In this document: positions 50,250 to 60,189 of the stretch, one piece after another
Layout: the number at the start of each line of letters is the position of its first letter
Position numbering within the stretch: the stretch's first letter is position 1
The notes under the pieces: generated by a model
The model's database searches: none
What the model saw: the letters and a program-made list of their open reading frames with translations, nothing else
Told to the model about the DNA's origin: nothing
Made by a program: the position numbers and the translations under genes
NCBI RefSeq assembly: GCF_047238105.1
Contig: NZ_JBDFMD010000001.1
Coordinates: forward strand, 7,068,001-7,132,000
Direction: 5' to 3'
Source: Paenibacillus_D sp047238105
GTDB taxonomy: Bacteria; Bacillota; Bacilli; Paenibacillales; Paenibacillaceae
DNA length: 64,000 nt

Positions 50250-51527
50250 ATGAAAAGGGGAACAGCTTGGTTATCGGTATTTACGGTATGCGCCATGGTG
50301 GCCACCGGATGCAGCAGCAACGGCGGCGGTTCAGGCGGCAGCACTACAGAGCCGTCACAGGGCGGCGGGGGGACAGGTGCGAAGACGGAATTCCTCTTCT
50401 GGACGCCGTTCTCGGGTGCGGATGGCCCGTTCATGAAGGAGATCGTGGACAAATACAATGTGTCGCAGGATAATTACAAAATCAACTTTGTCATCCAGCC
50501 GAACGGCGAGTACTACAAGCAGCTCGACATTGCTCTCAGCGCCAGCAAGGATCGCCCGGATCTGATGATCATGCATCTCGATCAGATCCCGACCTACGTG
50601 AGCAAAAACCAGCTGCAGGCGCTGGATACGCTGGCGTCCGATGCGGGAATCAATAAAACGGATTACGTGGAAGCCGCGATCGATTATGCGACCATCGACG
50701 ATGAGCTGTACGGTATCCCGCTCGATATCCATCCGCTGGTTATGTACTACAATAAGGACCTGCTGGAAGCGGCAGGTGTGACTAGTCCGCCGACCAACCG
50801 CGAGGAGTTCGATGCCGCAGTTGAGCAGGCTACTGATGCAGATAAAGGCGTGTATGGTTATGTCGTCCCGACCCTGTGGCCGCAGCAATTCATCTTCCCG
50901 ACCCTCGTCTGGCAGAACGGCGGCGAGCTGTGGGACGGCGAGGATGTGGCATACAATTCGCCGGAGGCCGTCGAGATGATCGAGTGGCTGCGCGGGATGG
51001 TGGACCAGGGCATATCGCCGGGCAATGTGCAGCAGGATGGCGAGAACACACTGTTCCTGCAGGGCAAAAATGCGATCCAATTCAACGGACCTTGGATGAA
51101 ATCGCAATTTGACGAGGCCGGACTGAACTATGGTGTTGCGCCGATGCCGCAGATCGGCAAGGCAAAGCAGGCCGTATTTGGCGGCTCCCATAACTTTGCC
51201 ATTCCCAAGGATGTGACAGACGAGTCGATCATTGCCGGCATCGGCGACTTCCTCAAGTATGTCTCCACCAACTCGCTGGAGTGGGCAGAGTCCGGTCAAG
51301 CGCTCGCAGCCAAGCCGATGATCGAAAGCGAAGACTTCAAGGCGCTGCCGCAAAGCGCGATCGCCGACAGCTTCTCTTATGTGCAGTTCGCACCAAACGT
51401 CCTGAACTGGCCGACGATCTCCGAGCCGATCTGGGGAGAGCTGAACAACGCGCTCCTGGGCAAGAAGGACCCGCAGCAGGCGATGGACGAGGCGGCAGCC
51501 AAGTCGAAGCAGGCGATCGGCAAATAG
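50250..51527 (+). CDS. ABC sugar transporter substrate-binding lipoprotein (family 1), first copy
   Basis: 425 residues. Lipobox VATGC at about residues 17-21, a Gly/Ser linker, then a MalE-like fold (EFLFWTPFSGADGPFMKEIVDKYN, LYGIPLDIHPLVMYYNKDLLEAAG, FLQGKNAIQFNGPWM). It captures oligosaccharides and delivers them to the permeases that follow. The core resembles the second binding protein at 55146 (both have DYWTPF/FLFWTPFSG and YGIPLDxHxLVMYYN), so they are paralogues. Confidence 0.88.
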   Translation: MKRGTAWLSVFTVCAMVATGCSSNGGGSGGSTTEPSQGGGGTGAKTEFLFWTPFSGADGPFMKEIVDKYNVSQDNYKINFVIQPNGEYYKQLDIALSASKDRPDLMIMHLDQIPTYVSKNQLQALDTLASDAGINKTDYVEAAIDYATIDDELYGIPLDIHPLVMYYNKDLLEAAGVTSPPTNREEFDAAVEQATDADKGVYGYVVPTLWPQQFIFPTLVWQNGGELWDGEDVAYNSPEAVEMIEWLRGMVDQGISPGNVQQDGENTLFLQGKNAIQFNGPWMKSQFDEAGLNYGVAPMPQIGKAKQAVFGGSHNFAIPKDVTDESIIAGIGDFLKYVSTNSLEWAESGQALAAKPMIESEDFKALPQSAIADSFSYVQFAPNVLNWPTISEPIWGELNNALLGKKDPQQAMDEAAAKSKQAIGK

Positions 51528-51626
51528 CGGCCGCTTCGGGAGGCAGATGTGAGGATGGATGCCGGATAGGCTTCCGTCCTTCCTGCCACACTCCGGGAGC
51601 TATCAGGAACGTTGGAGGGATGACAC

Positions 51627-52527
51627 ATGAAAAACCAACTGGACGTCCAGACTGACGTCGACGCTGTTCGTGCTTCCGTACGCCATGTGCTTTGGCATGT
51701 TCCTGCTCTTTCCGATCGGGTACGGCATCTACATCAGTCTGCATGATTTCGAATTGCTGTCCGCCGAGCATCCGTTTGTCGGACTAAGCAACTATATCGC
51801 GATTTTTACCGCAGGCTCCTACGAGAACAGCATTTTTCTGAACGGGCTGTGGGCGACTGCCCAATTCGTCCTGTTCTCCGTACCGCTGCTCATTACCGTC
51901 GGCCTGGGACTGGCGATGCTCGTCAACGCGCTGCCCAGACGCGTGCGCGGCCTGTACCGCACCTTTTTCTTCCTACCCTATGCGATCTCCGCATCGGTCA
52001 TGGCAGTCATCTGGCTGATGATGTTCGACACGAACGCCGGTTTCATCAACAGTATGCTGAGCCGGCTGGACATCGGCACGATTCCCTGGCTGACCGCCAC
52101 GCCGTGGGCGTGGGTATCCCTGATCGCGACGACGCTGTGGTGGACGATCGGCTTCAATATGATTATCTATATCAATGCGCTAAATGAAGTGCCGGAGGAT
52201 TATTACGAGGCTGCTTCAATCGACGGGGCGACGGCCTGGCGCAAATTTGTCCACATCACGCTGCCGTCGATCCGGCCGGTCATGCTCTTCGTGATGATCA
52301 CCTCGACGATTGCATCGTTTAACGTATATGCCCAGCCGTTCCTGCTGACGCGAGGCGGTCCCGGCGACTCGACCCGGGTGCTGCTGATGAATGTGCTCGA
52401 TCAGGCGTTCAGCCGCAAAGAGATCGGCAGCGCATCTGCGATGGCGATCCTGATGGCACTGCTCATCATGGTGGTATCGGTCGTCCAATACCGGCTGACC
52501 TACGGCAGAAAGGAGAGTGACGGTTAA
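51627..52527 (+). CDS. ABC sugar permease (MalF/LacF-like) with an apparent +1 frameshift at its start
   Basis: About 290-300 residues, six membrane segments, EAA loop in YYEAASIDGATAWRKFVHITLPSIRP. GGAGGG (51614-51619) lies 7 bp before ATG 51627, but that frame goes wrong after five A: MKNQLDVQ. Removing one A gives MKTNWTSRLTSTLFVLPYAM, which joins the permease frame and forms the expected N-terminus and first helix. As written, the permease can only start at GTG 51670 with no ribosome site. Either a homopolymer error, a real mutation, or slippage. Confidence 0.8.
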
Positions 52528-52528
52528 T

Positions 52529-53362
52529 ATGAAAGCTGCCCGAACATGGTTACTGATCCTGCTGGCCACCATCCTCGCGGTCATCTTCCTGCTGCCGCTC
52601 GTATGGATGATCTCGACCTCCTTCAAGAACGACTTTGAGGCGCTCGCCGGACAGATGAACTTTATCCCGCAGAAGCCGACCTTGCAAAATTATATCGCCG
52701 GACTTTCAGGGGAGCTCATGAACGTGCCGATCGTCCGTTGGATCACCAATTCCCTGTCGGTCGGTCTCATCGGCACGTTTCTCGTGCTGCTGTTCAATTC
52801 GATGGCGGCCTATGCCTTGGCCCGTCTGAGCGATCTGCCGCTCAGGCGGACGCTGTTCTCGATGTTCGTCGCCTCGCTGATGATCCCCGGCGTCCTGACC
52901 TTTCTGCCGATGTACATGGAGTTCAATGCGCTCGGTCTGATCAACACCTATGCTGCCCTGATCCTGCCCTACACGGCGGGGGCGTTCGGCGTCTTCCTGC
53001 TGTATCAGTTCTTCATCTCGTTCCCCAAAGGCATCGAGGAGGCCGCACGCATCGACGGGGCCAACAAATGGCAGATCTATGTCCGCATCCTGCTGCCGGC
53101 GTCGGTATCGATCATGGTGACGCTCGGCATCTTCACCTTCATGGGCATCTATAATGATTTTGTCTGGCCGCTCTATGCGACGACATCGCCGGAGATGCGC
53201 ACGATCACAGCAGGCATTGCGCTGATGGCGCAGGGCAGCTATACCCAGGCCTACGGCAAGCTGATGGCCATGACGACGATCGCGACGCTGCCGGTGCTGC
53301 TCGTATTTGTCCTCGGTCAGCGCTCCTTCGTGAAGGCGATCACGCAAGCCGGGGTGAAGTAA
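52529..53362 (+). CDS. ABC sugar permease (MalG-like)
   Basis: About 277 residues, six membrane segments, EAA loop IEEAARIDGANKWQIYVRILLPASVS. It pairs with the preceding permease; the cytosolic ATPase is not in the locus and is probably a shared MsmX-type protein, as for other Bacillales sugar importers. Starts at ATG 52529 (AAAGGA 14 bp upstream, rather long) or GTG 52517. Confidence 0.85.
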   Translation: MKAARTWLLILLATILAVIFLLPLVWMISTSFKNDFEALAGQMNFIPQKPTLQNYIAGLSGELMNVPIVRWITNSLSVGLIGTFLVLLFNSMAAYALARLSDLPLRRTLFSMFVASLMIPGVLTFLPMYMEFNALGLINTYAALILPYTAGAFGVFLLYQFFISFPKGIEEAARIDGANKWQIYVRILLPASVSIMVTLGIFTFMGIYNDFVWPLYATTSPEMRTITAGIALMAQGSYTQAYGKLMAMTTIATLPVLLVFVLGQRSFVKAITQAGVK

Positions 53363-53377
53363 CGAAAGGAGAGGGTC

Positions 53378-55129
53378 ATGAGCAAGCTTCGCGTATCAAA
53401 AAAGTCGGTTCTGGTTGGCGCGGTCCTGGTGATCGCTGCTGCCGTCCTGGTCGTATGGATGGTGATGGCACAGATGAATGGAAGCGAGACGGCTGACCAG
53501 CCCTATGCGGGCCATGGCGGCACATTCAAAAACACACTTGCGGATATGGATACGCCGGACCCGAGCATTGCCTACAAGGATGGCTTTTATTATATGACGT
53601 TCACGCATAACGGCGCGGACATCATGGTCATGAAGGCGCGGACGCTGGATTTCAAGGACGCCGAGCGCAAAGTGGTCTGGTATCCGCCGGTGGGCACGGC
53701 GTATTCTTCGGCCCTGTGGGCGCCGGAGATTCAGTATCTGCAGGGCAAGTGGTACATCTACTTTGCCGCGGACGACGGCGCCAATGAGAACCACCGCATG
53801 TACGCGCTGGAAGCCGATGCGGATGACCCGATGGGCAGCTATACCTTCCGCGGCCAGATCACGGATGAGACTGACCGCTGGGCGATCGACGGGCTCGTCC
53901 TGGAGCATGAAGAGTCGCTGTACTTCGTCTGGTCCGGCTGGGAAGGCGAGGTGAATATCGCCCAGAATACGTACATCGCGCCGATGAGCGACCCGCTCAC
54001 GATCAGCGGGCCGCGCGTGCTGCTGAGCGAGCCCGACCTGGAGTGGGAACGAGCCGGCGGACCACCGTACATCAATGAAGGGCAGGCGTTTCTGAAGAAG
54101 GACGGGCGGGTATTCATGCTGTACTCCGGAGCGGGCAGCTGGACGCCGCACTACAGCATCGGCATGCTGGCGTTGAAGCCGGGTGGCGACCCGCTCGAGC
54201 CTATGGACTGGGAGAAGTCGGAGCAGCCTCTGATGACGATGGATGAAGAGGCTGGTGTATACGGTCCGGGTCACAATACGATCGCGCCGTCACCGGATGG
54301 TACAGAGCAATGGAATGTGTATCACGCGACAAGCGGGATCGGCGACGGCTGGAGCAACCGCCGGGCACGGGCGCAGCGCGTCCTGTGGGACGAGAACGGG
54401 ATGCCGGAGCTCGGCAGCCCGCTGCCGCTGGATGCGGCGATCCCCATGCCGTCCGGCAGCGGTGTGTTCCACGCGGCGCATGCGGAAGCGCTGGAGGATG
54501 GCGGTCTGCGTTACACCCATCTGCCGCTCGGCAAGGGAGCGGCTACAGAAGCACCGTTGCTGCTGCACTATCGCAATACTACAGGGAGCGAGGTGACCGT
54601 GACGGCCGAGCCAGCAGGCGGAGCACCGGTAGAGCTCGTGCTGTCGCCGTTGGCTGGTGACGAGACTGGCTATGCCTACGCGGTCCTTGAAGTGGGGCAG
54701 GGCGGGCAGTCGCTGGTCCTCTCGGAGCTGAGCGGGGAAGGGGCGGAGATCCTCGCCGTCGAGATTCCCCGCTACGAAGCGGAGTACGCGCAGAGCCTCG
54801 GGCTCACAGCAGCGACTAATCCGTTCGCATCGGGGACCGGTATCGTCGAAGGTACAGAAGGCGGTGAGCTCGTATTTCCTGCCGTAATTGTACCTGCAAG
54901 CGGCACGTACACGGTGCGGATCGCCGCGGGCGGCAGGGAGGAAGACGAGCTGTCGCTTAGCGTGGAGACGGGCGGCAAGGAGGAGACGGTGCAACTGCCA
55001 CCTTCGCAGCGCAACGAATTCCCTGTCGTGGAGCATACAATCTCATTGCGCCAGGGTGTGAATTCGATTACACTAAAGCCTGCCAAGGGCAGTATTGCCT
55101 TTGATTATATCGATATCATCCGCAAGTAG
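53378..55129 (+). CDS. Membrane-anchored GH43-family glycoside hydrolase with C-terminal beta-sandwich region
   Basis: 583 residues. An N-terminal hydrophobic segment (about 10-31) without a clear cleavage site anchors it. GH43 residues: Asp in MDTPDPSIAY, Asp in RWAIDGLV, Glu in YINEGQAF. The catalytic domain is close to that of the divergent GH43 (WAPEI, WYIYF, DRWAIDG and SGWEG in the same places). The last 200 residues form beta-rich carbohydrate-binding-like repeats ending IAFDYIDIIRK. Lying between the permeases and the second binding protein, it probably trims oligosaccharides at the membrane before import. Confidence 0.87.
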   Translation: MSKLRVSKKSVLVGAVLVIAAAVLVVWMVMAQMNGSETADQPYAGHGGTFKNTLADMDTPDPSIAYKDGFYYMTFTHNGADIMVMKARTLDFKDAERKVVWYPPVGTAYSSALWAPEIQYLQGKWYIYFAADDGANENHRMYALEADADDPMGSYTFRGQITDETDRWAIDGLVLEHEESLYFVWSGWEGEVNIAQNTYIAPMSDPLTISGPRVLLSEPDLEWERAGGPPYINEGQAFLKKDGRVFMLYSGAGSWTPHYSIGMLALKPGGDPLEPMDWEKSEQPLMTMDEEAGVYGPGHNTIAPSPDGTEQWNVYHATSGIGDGWSNRRARAQRVLWDENGMPELGSPLPLDAAIPMPSGSGVFHAAHAEALEDGGLRYTHLPLGKGAATEAPLLLHYRNTTGSEVTVTAEPAGGAPVELVLSPLAGDETGYAYAVLEVGQGGQSLVLSELSGEGAEILAVEIPRYEAEYAQSLGLTAATNPFASGTGIVEGTEGGELVFPAVIVPASGTYTVRIAAGGREEDELSLSVETGGKEETVQLPPSQRNEFPVVEHTISLRQGVNSITLKPAKGSIAFDYIDIIRK

Positions 55130-55145
55130 CGAAGAGGAGGGAGTC

Positions 55146-56474
55146 ATGGAAGATACGCATCCCATGCGGCGGCGGTTGCGGTCAGCAGCATGTATGCTCG
55201 CCGCAGGTCTGCTCGCTGCTGTGCTGTCCGGCTGCGTGTGGGGCGGACAGGCGACGGAACAGCCGCCAGAAACCGAAGGGCAGGCGGTCCGGCTGGATTA
55301 CTGGACTCCCTTCAGCGGCGGCGACAACCAGTTCATGACCGAGATGGTCGAGCGGTTCAACCGCGAGCAAGATGCGATCGAAATCGTACAGACCAATTCC
55401 AGACTCGACGATTATTATTCCCGGCTCCGTACCGCCATCCTGGCCGGGAGCGCACCGGATATCGCGATCATCCATACGACGAGTCTGCCTCAGTTCGTCG
55501 AGAACGGCTACATCGAAGATGTAACTGAGGCGGCACAGGCGATCGGACTCGACTGGGGCAGGTTCACACCTAATATCCGCAAGGCGACCGAGTTTGACGG
55601 CCGTTCCTACGGGATCCCGCTTGATACGCATGCGCTCGTCATGTATTACAATACCTCCCATCTGCGGGAGGCCGGTGTACTCGACGAGACGACCGGCAAG
55701 CCGATTATCGAACCGGGCCCGGAAGGGTTCCGGTCTTTCCTGGCCCAGCTCCGCGATTCGCTGCCAGCGGACGTAGCACCTCTCGCTGTGCCAAGCACGC
55801 GGATCGACGCCGTCTGGCTCTGGTGGAGTCTGTACAATCAGATGGAGGGCGGCGGGACGTTCTACGGGCAAGGGGGCAGCGTCTCGACCTTTAACAATCC
55901 CAAGGCGCTGGAAGCGCTGCAGTTCGTGGACGGCCTCTACGCAGACGGGCTGATCCCGCCGGATATCAACGACTCGTTCAAGATGTTCCATGACGGCCGC
56001 GCTGCCGTTATCATGCTGGGCATGTGGGGAACCGGGGCTTTTGAGCATGCCGATGAGCTCGAATTTGGCGTCGTGCCGATCCCCGTCCTCTATGATCATG
56101 CGGCAGCGTGGGGGGACTCGCACACGCTGGCGATCCCTACCAAGCTCAGTATGACAGAGGAAAAGCGCCGCGCGGCGCTGACGTTCTCGATATGGATGGT
56201 GGAGCATGGCGGGGAATGGGCCCAGGCCGGTCATGTACCGAGCATGACGGAGGTCGTCGAGAGCCGCGCATTCACAGGCCAGGAGTATCGCGGCGATTAT
56301 GCCGCGGTGGCCGATTATGTGGCCTATTGGCCGCGTCATACCAAGCAGTGGACTGCGATCGAGTACCTGATCCAGGAGTTCGAGAAGATGAACTATAAGC
56401 AGCAGACGCCGGAGCAGGCGCTGGCGAACGCGGCCAAGCGGATCGATGCCCTGGCGCAGGGACAGGAGAGATGA
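55146..56474 (+). CDS. ABC sugar transporter substrate-binding lipoprotein, second copy
   Basis: About 442 residues. Lipobox VLSGC near residue 29, then a MalE-like fold (LDYWTPFSGGDNQFMTEMVERFN, RSYGIPLDTHALVMYYNTSHLREAG). GAGGAGGGA (55131-55140) precedes ATG 55146. No permeases adjoin it; it stands directly before the sensor kinase, 4 bp apart. It may share the upstream permeases, or present sugar to the kinase as a sensor partner, as some binding proteins beside YesM-type kinases do; the latter is inference. Confidence 0.86.
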   Translation: MEDTHPMRRRLRSAACMLAAGLLAAVLSGCVWGGQATEQPPETEGQAVRLDYWTPFSGGDNQFMTEMVERFNREQDAIEIVQTNSRLDDYYSRLRTAILAGSAPDIAIIHTTSLPQFVENGYIEDVTEAAQAIGLDWGRFTPNIRKATEFDGRSYGIPLDTHALVMYYNTSHLREAGVLDETTGKPIIEPGPEGFRSFLAQLRDSLPADVAPLAVPSTRIDAVWLWWSLYNQMEGGGTFYGQGGSVSTFNNPKALEALQFVDGLYADGLIPPDINDSFKMFHDGRAAVIMLGMWGTGAFEHADELEFGVVPIPVLYDHAAAWGDSHTLAIPTKLSMTEEKRRAALTFSIWMVEHGGEWAQAGHVPSMTEVVESRAFTGQEYRGDYAAVADYVAYWPRHTKQWTAIEYLIQEFEKMNYKQQTPEQALANAAKRIDALAQGQER

Positions 56475-56478
56475 GGGG

Positions 56479-58266
56479 ATGATCCGCAAGCTCACGCAAC
56501 GCATCAAAAATCAGGAGCTTGCGCGCAAGCTGATCTGGATCAATGGGCTGCTCGTGATCGTGCCGCTCGTGGCGATGGGCATCTACACCTTCGGAAGCTT
56601 CGAGCAGACGATGGAGAAGAATGTCGGCAGCTACCAGCTCCAGACGGTCAAGCAGATCACGCTGAACATTGATACCTACATGAATGAGCTGAACCGGCTG
56701 ACGCTCTCTCCCTACTCCAACAAGGAGATTATGGCCTTTATCAGCTCGGAGCGAGTGCCTGGGCAGCGGCTGGAGCTCAAGGAGATCGAGGTGCTCAGCC
56801 AGTTCGTCTCCTCGATCTTCATCAACGGACGGATCGATATTATGGGGATCTCGCTGTACGGCGAGAAAGGCGCATCCTATGTTGTCCTGCCCGAGAGCCA
56901 GTATGTGACAACATACAAGCTGGACGACAGTGCGGAATGGCTGATCCAGGCCCGGGAGCGCTATGGTCAGCCGACCTTCATCACGACGCACGAGGTGAAG
57001 GCAACGAGCGGCATGTCTTACCGCGTCTTCTCGATCGCCCGCGAGCTGAGGAGCTTCGACACCGGAGAGACACTGGGTTATATCGTGCTCGATATCGACC
57101 CGGCTACCGTACGCAACATCCTGCTGCAAGCGGTTCCCGGACGTCAGGAGGCGATGTATATCATCGACAGATCAGGCCAGCCCGTCATCACCCGCGACGG
57201 GATGCCGACGGTTAGCGAGCTCGGGGCGCCGCAGGGCGAGGGGACGCTGCATCTCGAAGGAAGCGGAGACGGCGAGCGCCAGCTGGTTGCTTACGTCACA
57301 TCGGAGGTTACAGGCTGGACCACAGTGAGCGCCATCCCTGTCCGGGAGCTCATGAAGGACAGTCTGATCGTCCGCAATTCGATCGCACTCGCTGGCTTCA
57401 TCTGTATCGGCATGGCGATGCTGATCACGGTATTCCTCGCGTTCCGCATTACACTGCCGCTGCGCAAGCTAAGCCGCCTCATGCGCAAAGTGGAACAGGG
57501 CGAGCTGAACGTCTCGTTCCCCGTCCATGCAGCCGATGAGGTCGGGCAGCTCGGCAGCAGCTTTAATACGATGGTCTCCAAGCTGAGTGAGCTCGGTTAC
57601 CTGCTCTATGAGACGGAGATCCGGGAGAAAGATGCCCAGATCGCAGCGCTGCAGAGCAAGATTAATCCACATTTCCTATACAATACGCTGGGCTCCATCA
57701 GCATGCATGCGGAGCTGGAGGGCAACCGCGAGATCGTGACGATGGCCAATAATCTGGGCAAGCTGCTGCGCTACAGTCTCAGCAGCAGAAAGGACGCAGT
57801 GACGTTGCGTGACGAACTGCGCCATGTAGACGGCTATATGAGCATTCAGAAAATCCGCTATGAGGAAAGAATCGTGTATGAGACGGAAGTGGACGAGGCC
57901 GCGCTGGGCTGCGCCTTGCTGCCGCTCATCATCCAGCCGCTTGTTGAGAATGCAATCAACCACGGCATCGACAAAGGCATCGGCGAAGGCCGGATCCGCG
58001 TGTGCTGCAGCGAAGTGGAGGGTGTCCTCACGATCGTCGTGGAGGATGACGGGATCGGGATCGGAGCGGCCGAGCTGGAGCTGCTGCGCGAGCGGCTTTA
58101 TCATTCCAAAAGCTTAGGCGACCGATCCGGCAACGGCCTGCTCAATGTACACAGACGCATCGAGCTGCATTACGGCAAGCCTTACGGACTTACGCTCGAG
58201 AGCATGCCATATCAGGGCTTGAGGGTGACGCTGACGTTGCCCGCCTTGACAAACGGCGAGGTATAG
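56479..58266 (+). CDS. YesM-type sensor histidine kinase
   Basis: About 595 residues. Membrane helix about 20-42, an extracellular Cache-like domain to about 290, second helix (SIALAGFICIGMAMLITVFLAF), HAMP, then His_kinase with the phospho-acceptor in NPHFLYNTLGSISMHAE and an HATPase domain (PLVENAINHGI, EDDGIGIG, GNGLLNVHRRI). It should sense a sugar, directly or via the binding protein, and phosphorylate the next gene product. CAGGAGAG lies 8 bp before ATG 56479. Confidence 0.9.
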   Translation: MIRKLTQRIKNQELARKLIWINGLLVIVPLVAMGIYTFGSFEQTMEKNVGSYQLQTVKQITLNIDTYMNELNRLTLSPYSNKEIMAFISSERVPGQRLELKEIEVLSQFVSSIFINGRIDIMGISLYGEKGASYVVLPESQYVTTYKLDDSAEWLIQARERYGQPTFITTHEVKATSGMSYRVFSIARELRSFDTGETLGYIVLDIDPATVRNILLQAVPGRQEAMYIIDRSGQPVITRDGMPTVSELGAPQGEGTLHLEGSGDGERQLVAYVTSEVTGWTTVSAIPVRELMKDSLIVRNSIALAGFICIGMAMLITVFLAFRITLPLRKLSRLMRKVEQGELNVSFPVHAADEVGQLGSSFNTMVSKLSELGYLLYETEIREKDAQIAALQSKINPHFLYNTLGSISMHAELEGNREIVTMANNLGKLLRYSLSSRKDAVTLRDELRHVDGYMSIQKIRYEERIVYETEVDEAALGCALLPLIIQPLVENAINHGIDKGIGEGRIRVCCSEVEGVLTIVVEDDGIGIGAAELELLRERLYHSKSLGDRSGNGLLNVHRRIELHYGKPYGLTLESMPYQGLRVTLTLPALTNGEV

Positions 58267-58328
58267 CTATAGCGGCCGGTTTTGAGCCATCACGATTCGA
58301 ACGACCTCTAAAAAGGGAGGATATGCGA

Positions 58329-59939
58329 ATGCCTAGTATCATCGTAGTGGATGACGAAGCGATCTTCCGCCGGGGCCTGCGGGCGATGATCGCAGCCCGG
58401 GATGCCGATTGGGAAGTAGTTGGCGATGCCAGGGACGGCTATGAGGCGCTGGAGCTGATGCAGCGGCTGGTACCGGATGTGCTGCTGACGGACATCCGTA
58501 TGCCCAGGATGGACGGACTGCAGCTTCAGACGATCGCCCGCGAGCGCTTCCCCGAGCTGATCGTCGTCGTCATCAGCGGTTACGAGGATTTCTCGTATGT
58601 GCAGCAGTCCATGCGCAGCGGAGCCAAGGATTATCTGATGAAGCCTGTCGAGCGTGAGGAACTGCACCAGGTGCTTGACCGGTTAAAGGTGGAGTTAAAC
58701 GCGAGAGTGACCTCGCCAGCAGATACCGTGTCGGCCGTCGATGGCCGGCAGCTGCGCGAGCATGCGGCCGCTTCGATCTCGGCAGGTATCTTACGGGGAG
58801 CGGTGCATCAGCGAGATAGGGAGCTGCTGAGACAGCTGGGCATTGAGTTCACCTCACCCTATGTCAACTGCCTGGTCATCAAACTCGACAAGGAGTCGGT
58901 TACCCAGGAGCGGTACCGCAGCTCTGATCCCTCGCTGTTCCAGCTATATATCCAACAGTTCGTCCAGGAGATCTTGGATCACCGGATGCCGGGTTTCTGC
59001 TTCGTGCACTCCGACACAGAAGTCGCAGCCTTGGTGAATATGTCCAGCCCTGCGATGACGGAGCTGCTTGAGCTGGCCGAATCGGTCCGCAGACAGATCA
59101 AGTCCCTGTCCAATTTGACCGTAACGATCGGTGTCGGTCGTCCGGCGCAGGGGTGGGAGTCGATGCCGCTCCCGTTCCGCGAAGCAGAGATTGCCCTGCT
59201 ATACCGTCTTGTCGAAGGTGGGGACAAGGTAATCGACTACGGCAGTGCTGTGCAGAGCCAATTTGTGAGACCGGAGCTCAAAAAATGGTCCTGGGAAGCG
59301 CTGGAGCAGGCCATCAATGAAGGCCGGAGGGATCAGGCAGAACTGCTGGTAAAGCAATCCGTCGAAGAACTATGTGCCCAGGCCCAGACGCCTGAGTTGG
59401 TGCTCCAGCAAGTCTGCAAGCTGCTCATCCACTATTATGAGCTGTCCGAAGAGCTCGGCATCACGCGGGAGTGGCTGGGCAGCAAGGACATCCGGACCCT
59501 GCTCGTCGAGATCTGCTCCATCTCCTCCAGCGCGGAACTCATCGAAATATGCCGGACATTGCTCGGGAGTCTGACCACCAGCATCATCGCCAACGGCAGC
59601 CAAGCAGCGGCACGAGATCCGATCCGGACGGCGGAGCGTTATCTGGAGCGGCATTTCCGCGATCAGGTAACGCTCCAGGAAGTTGCCGACAAGGTCTTCC
59701 TGAACGCCGCATACTTCAGTACCCTTTTCAAGCTTCGTACGGGGAGGACATTCGTAGAGCGACTCACGGAGCTGCGGCTGGAGGAAGCGAAACGGCGGCT
59801 GGCATCTACGGATGAGAAGATTGCCGGCATTGCGGAGACAACCGGTTTTGCCAACATCCGTCATTTCAACCGCGTTTTCAAGACTGAAACAGGTACTACG
59901 CCAAAGGAGTTCCGGGACGAAGTGCGAAGCCGAAGCTGA
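58329..59939 (+). CDS. YesN-type response regulator with AraC HTH domain
   Basis: About 536 residues. Receiver domain with VVDDE and phospho-acceptor Asp 55 in LLTDIRMPRMDG, Lys in KDYLMKP; a middle region of about 270 residues; C-terminal AraC double HTH (FRDQVTLQEVADKVFLNAAYFSTLFKLRTG ... IAGIAETTGFANIRHFNRVFKTETGTTPKEFR). ATG 58329 is 8 bp after GGGAGG; ATG 58323 is too close. It probably activates the GH43/ABC locus. Site sequence is not evident. Confidence 0.91.
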   Translation: MPSIIVVDDEAIFRRGLRAMIAARDADWEVVGDARDGYEALELMQRLVPDVLLTDIRMPRMDGLQLQTIARERFPELIVVVISGYEDFSYVQQSMRSGAKDYLMKPVEREELHQVLDRLKVELNARVTSPADTVSAVDGRQLREHAAASISAGILRGAVHQRDRELLRQLGIEFTSPYVNCLVIKLDKESVTQERYRSSDPSLFQLYIQQFVQEILDHRMPGFCFVHSDTEVAALVNMSSPAMTELLELAESVRRQIKSLSNLTVTIGVGRPAQGWESMPLPFREAEIALLYRLVEGGDKVIDYGSAVQSQFVRPELKKWSWEALEQAINEGRRDQAELLVKQSVEELCAQAQTPELVLQQVCKLLIHYYELSEELGITREWLGSKDIRTLLVEICSISSSAELIEICRTLLGSLTTSIIANGSQAAARDPIRTAERYLERHFRDQVTLQEVADKVFLNAAYFSTLFKLRTGRTFVERLTELRLEEAKRRLASTDEKIAGIAETTGFANIRHFNRVFKTETGTTPKEFRDEVRSRS

Positions 59940-59960
59940 CGGATCATTAGGGAATAGATT

Positions 59961-59993
59961 CACGCCAAAACCACGTTTGGCGTGATTTTTTTT
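59961..59993 (+). terminator. Terminator of the GH43/ABC locus
   Basis: CACGCCAAA-accacg-TTTGGCGTG, nine perfect pairs, then eight T. Confidence 0.9.
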
Positions 59994-60021
59994 GAAATAC
60001 TAGAAAGTATATGATTCTCCT

Positions 60022-60126
60022 ATCTACTTGGCTTGTATTTCTCCGGAATGAAACTAACTGCGCCGTGTGCTTACGAAGCTAGTTTTGCTATGCAAAACTC
60101 TTAGGCGAAGCCGTTTCACCTTGATT
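60022..60126. repeat. 105-bp direct repeat, copy 1
   Basis: Matches 60540-60644 at 99 of 105 positions, with no gaps. It contains the hairpin pair GCTTACGAAGC and AGTTTTGCTATGCAAAACT, a single unit of the same design as the array at 28330-28546, and ends in GCCGTTTCACCTTGATT. Nothing in it is coding. Confidence 0.88.
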
Positions 60127-60189
60127 GTTCAGGAAATTATGCAACAACTTAAATTGTGGAAAGGCATGTCGAAGGAGGGAAGAAAGGAT

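Noticed and set aside
55182..56507. 441-codon minus-strand open frame
   Set aside because: Antisense to the second binding-protein gene; composition typical of a reverse shadow.
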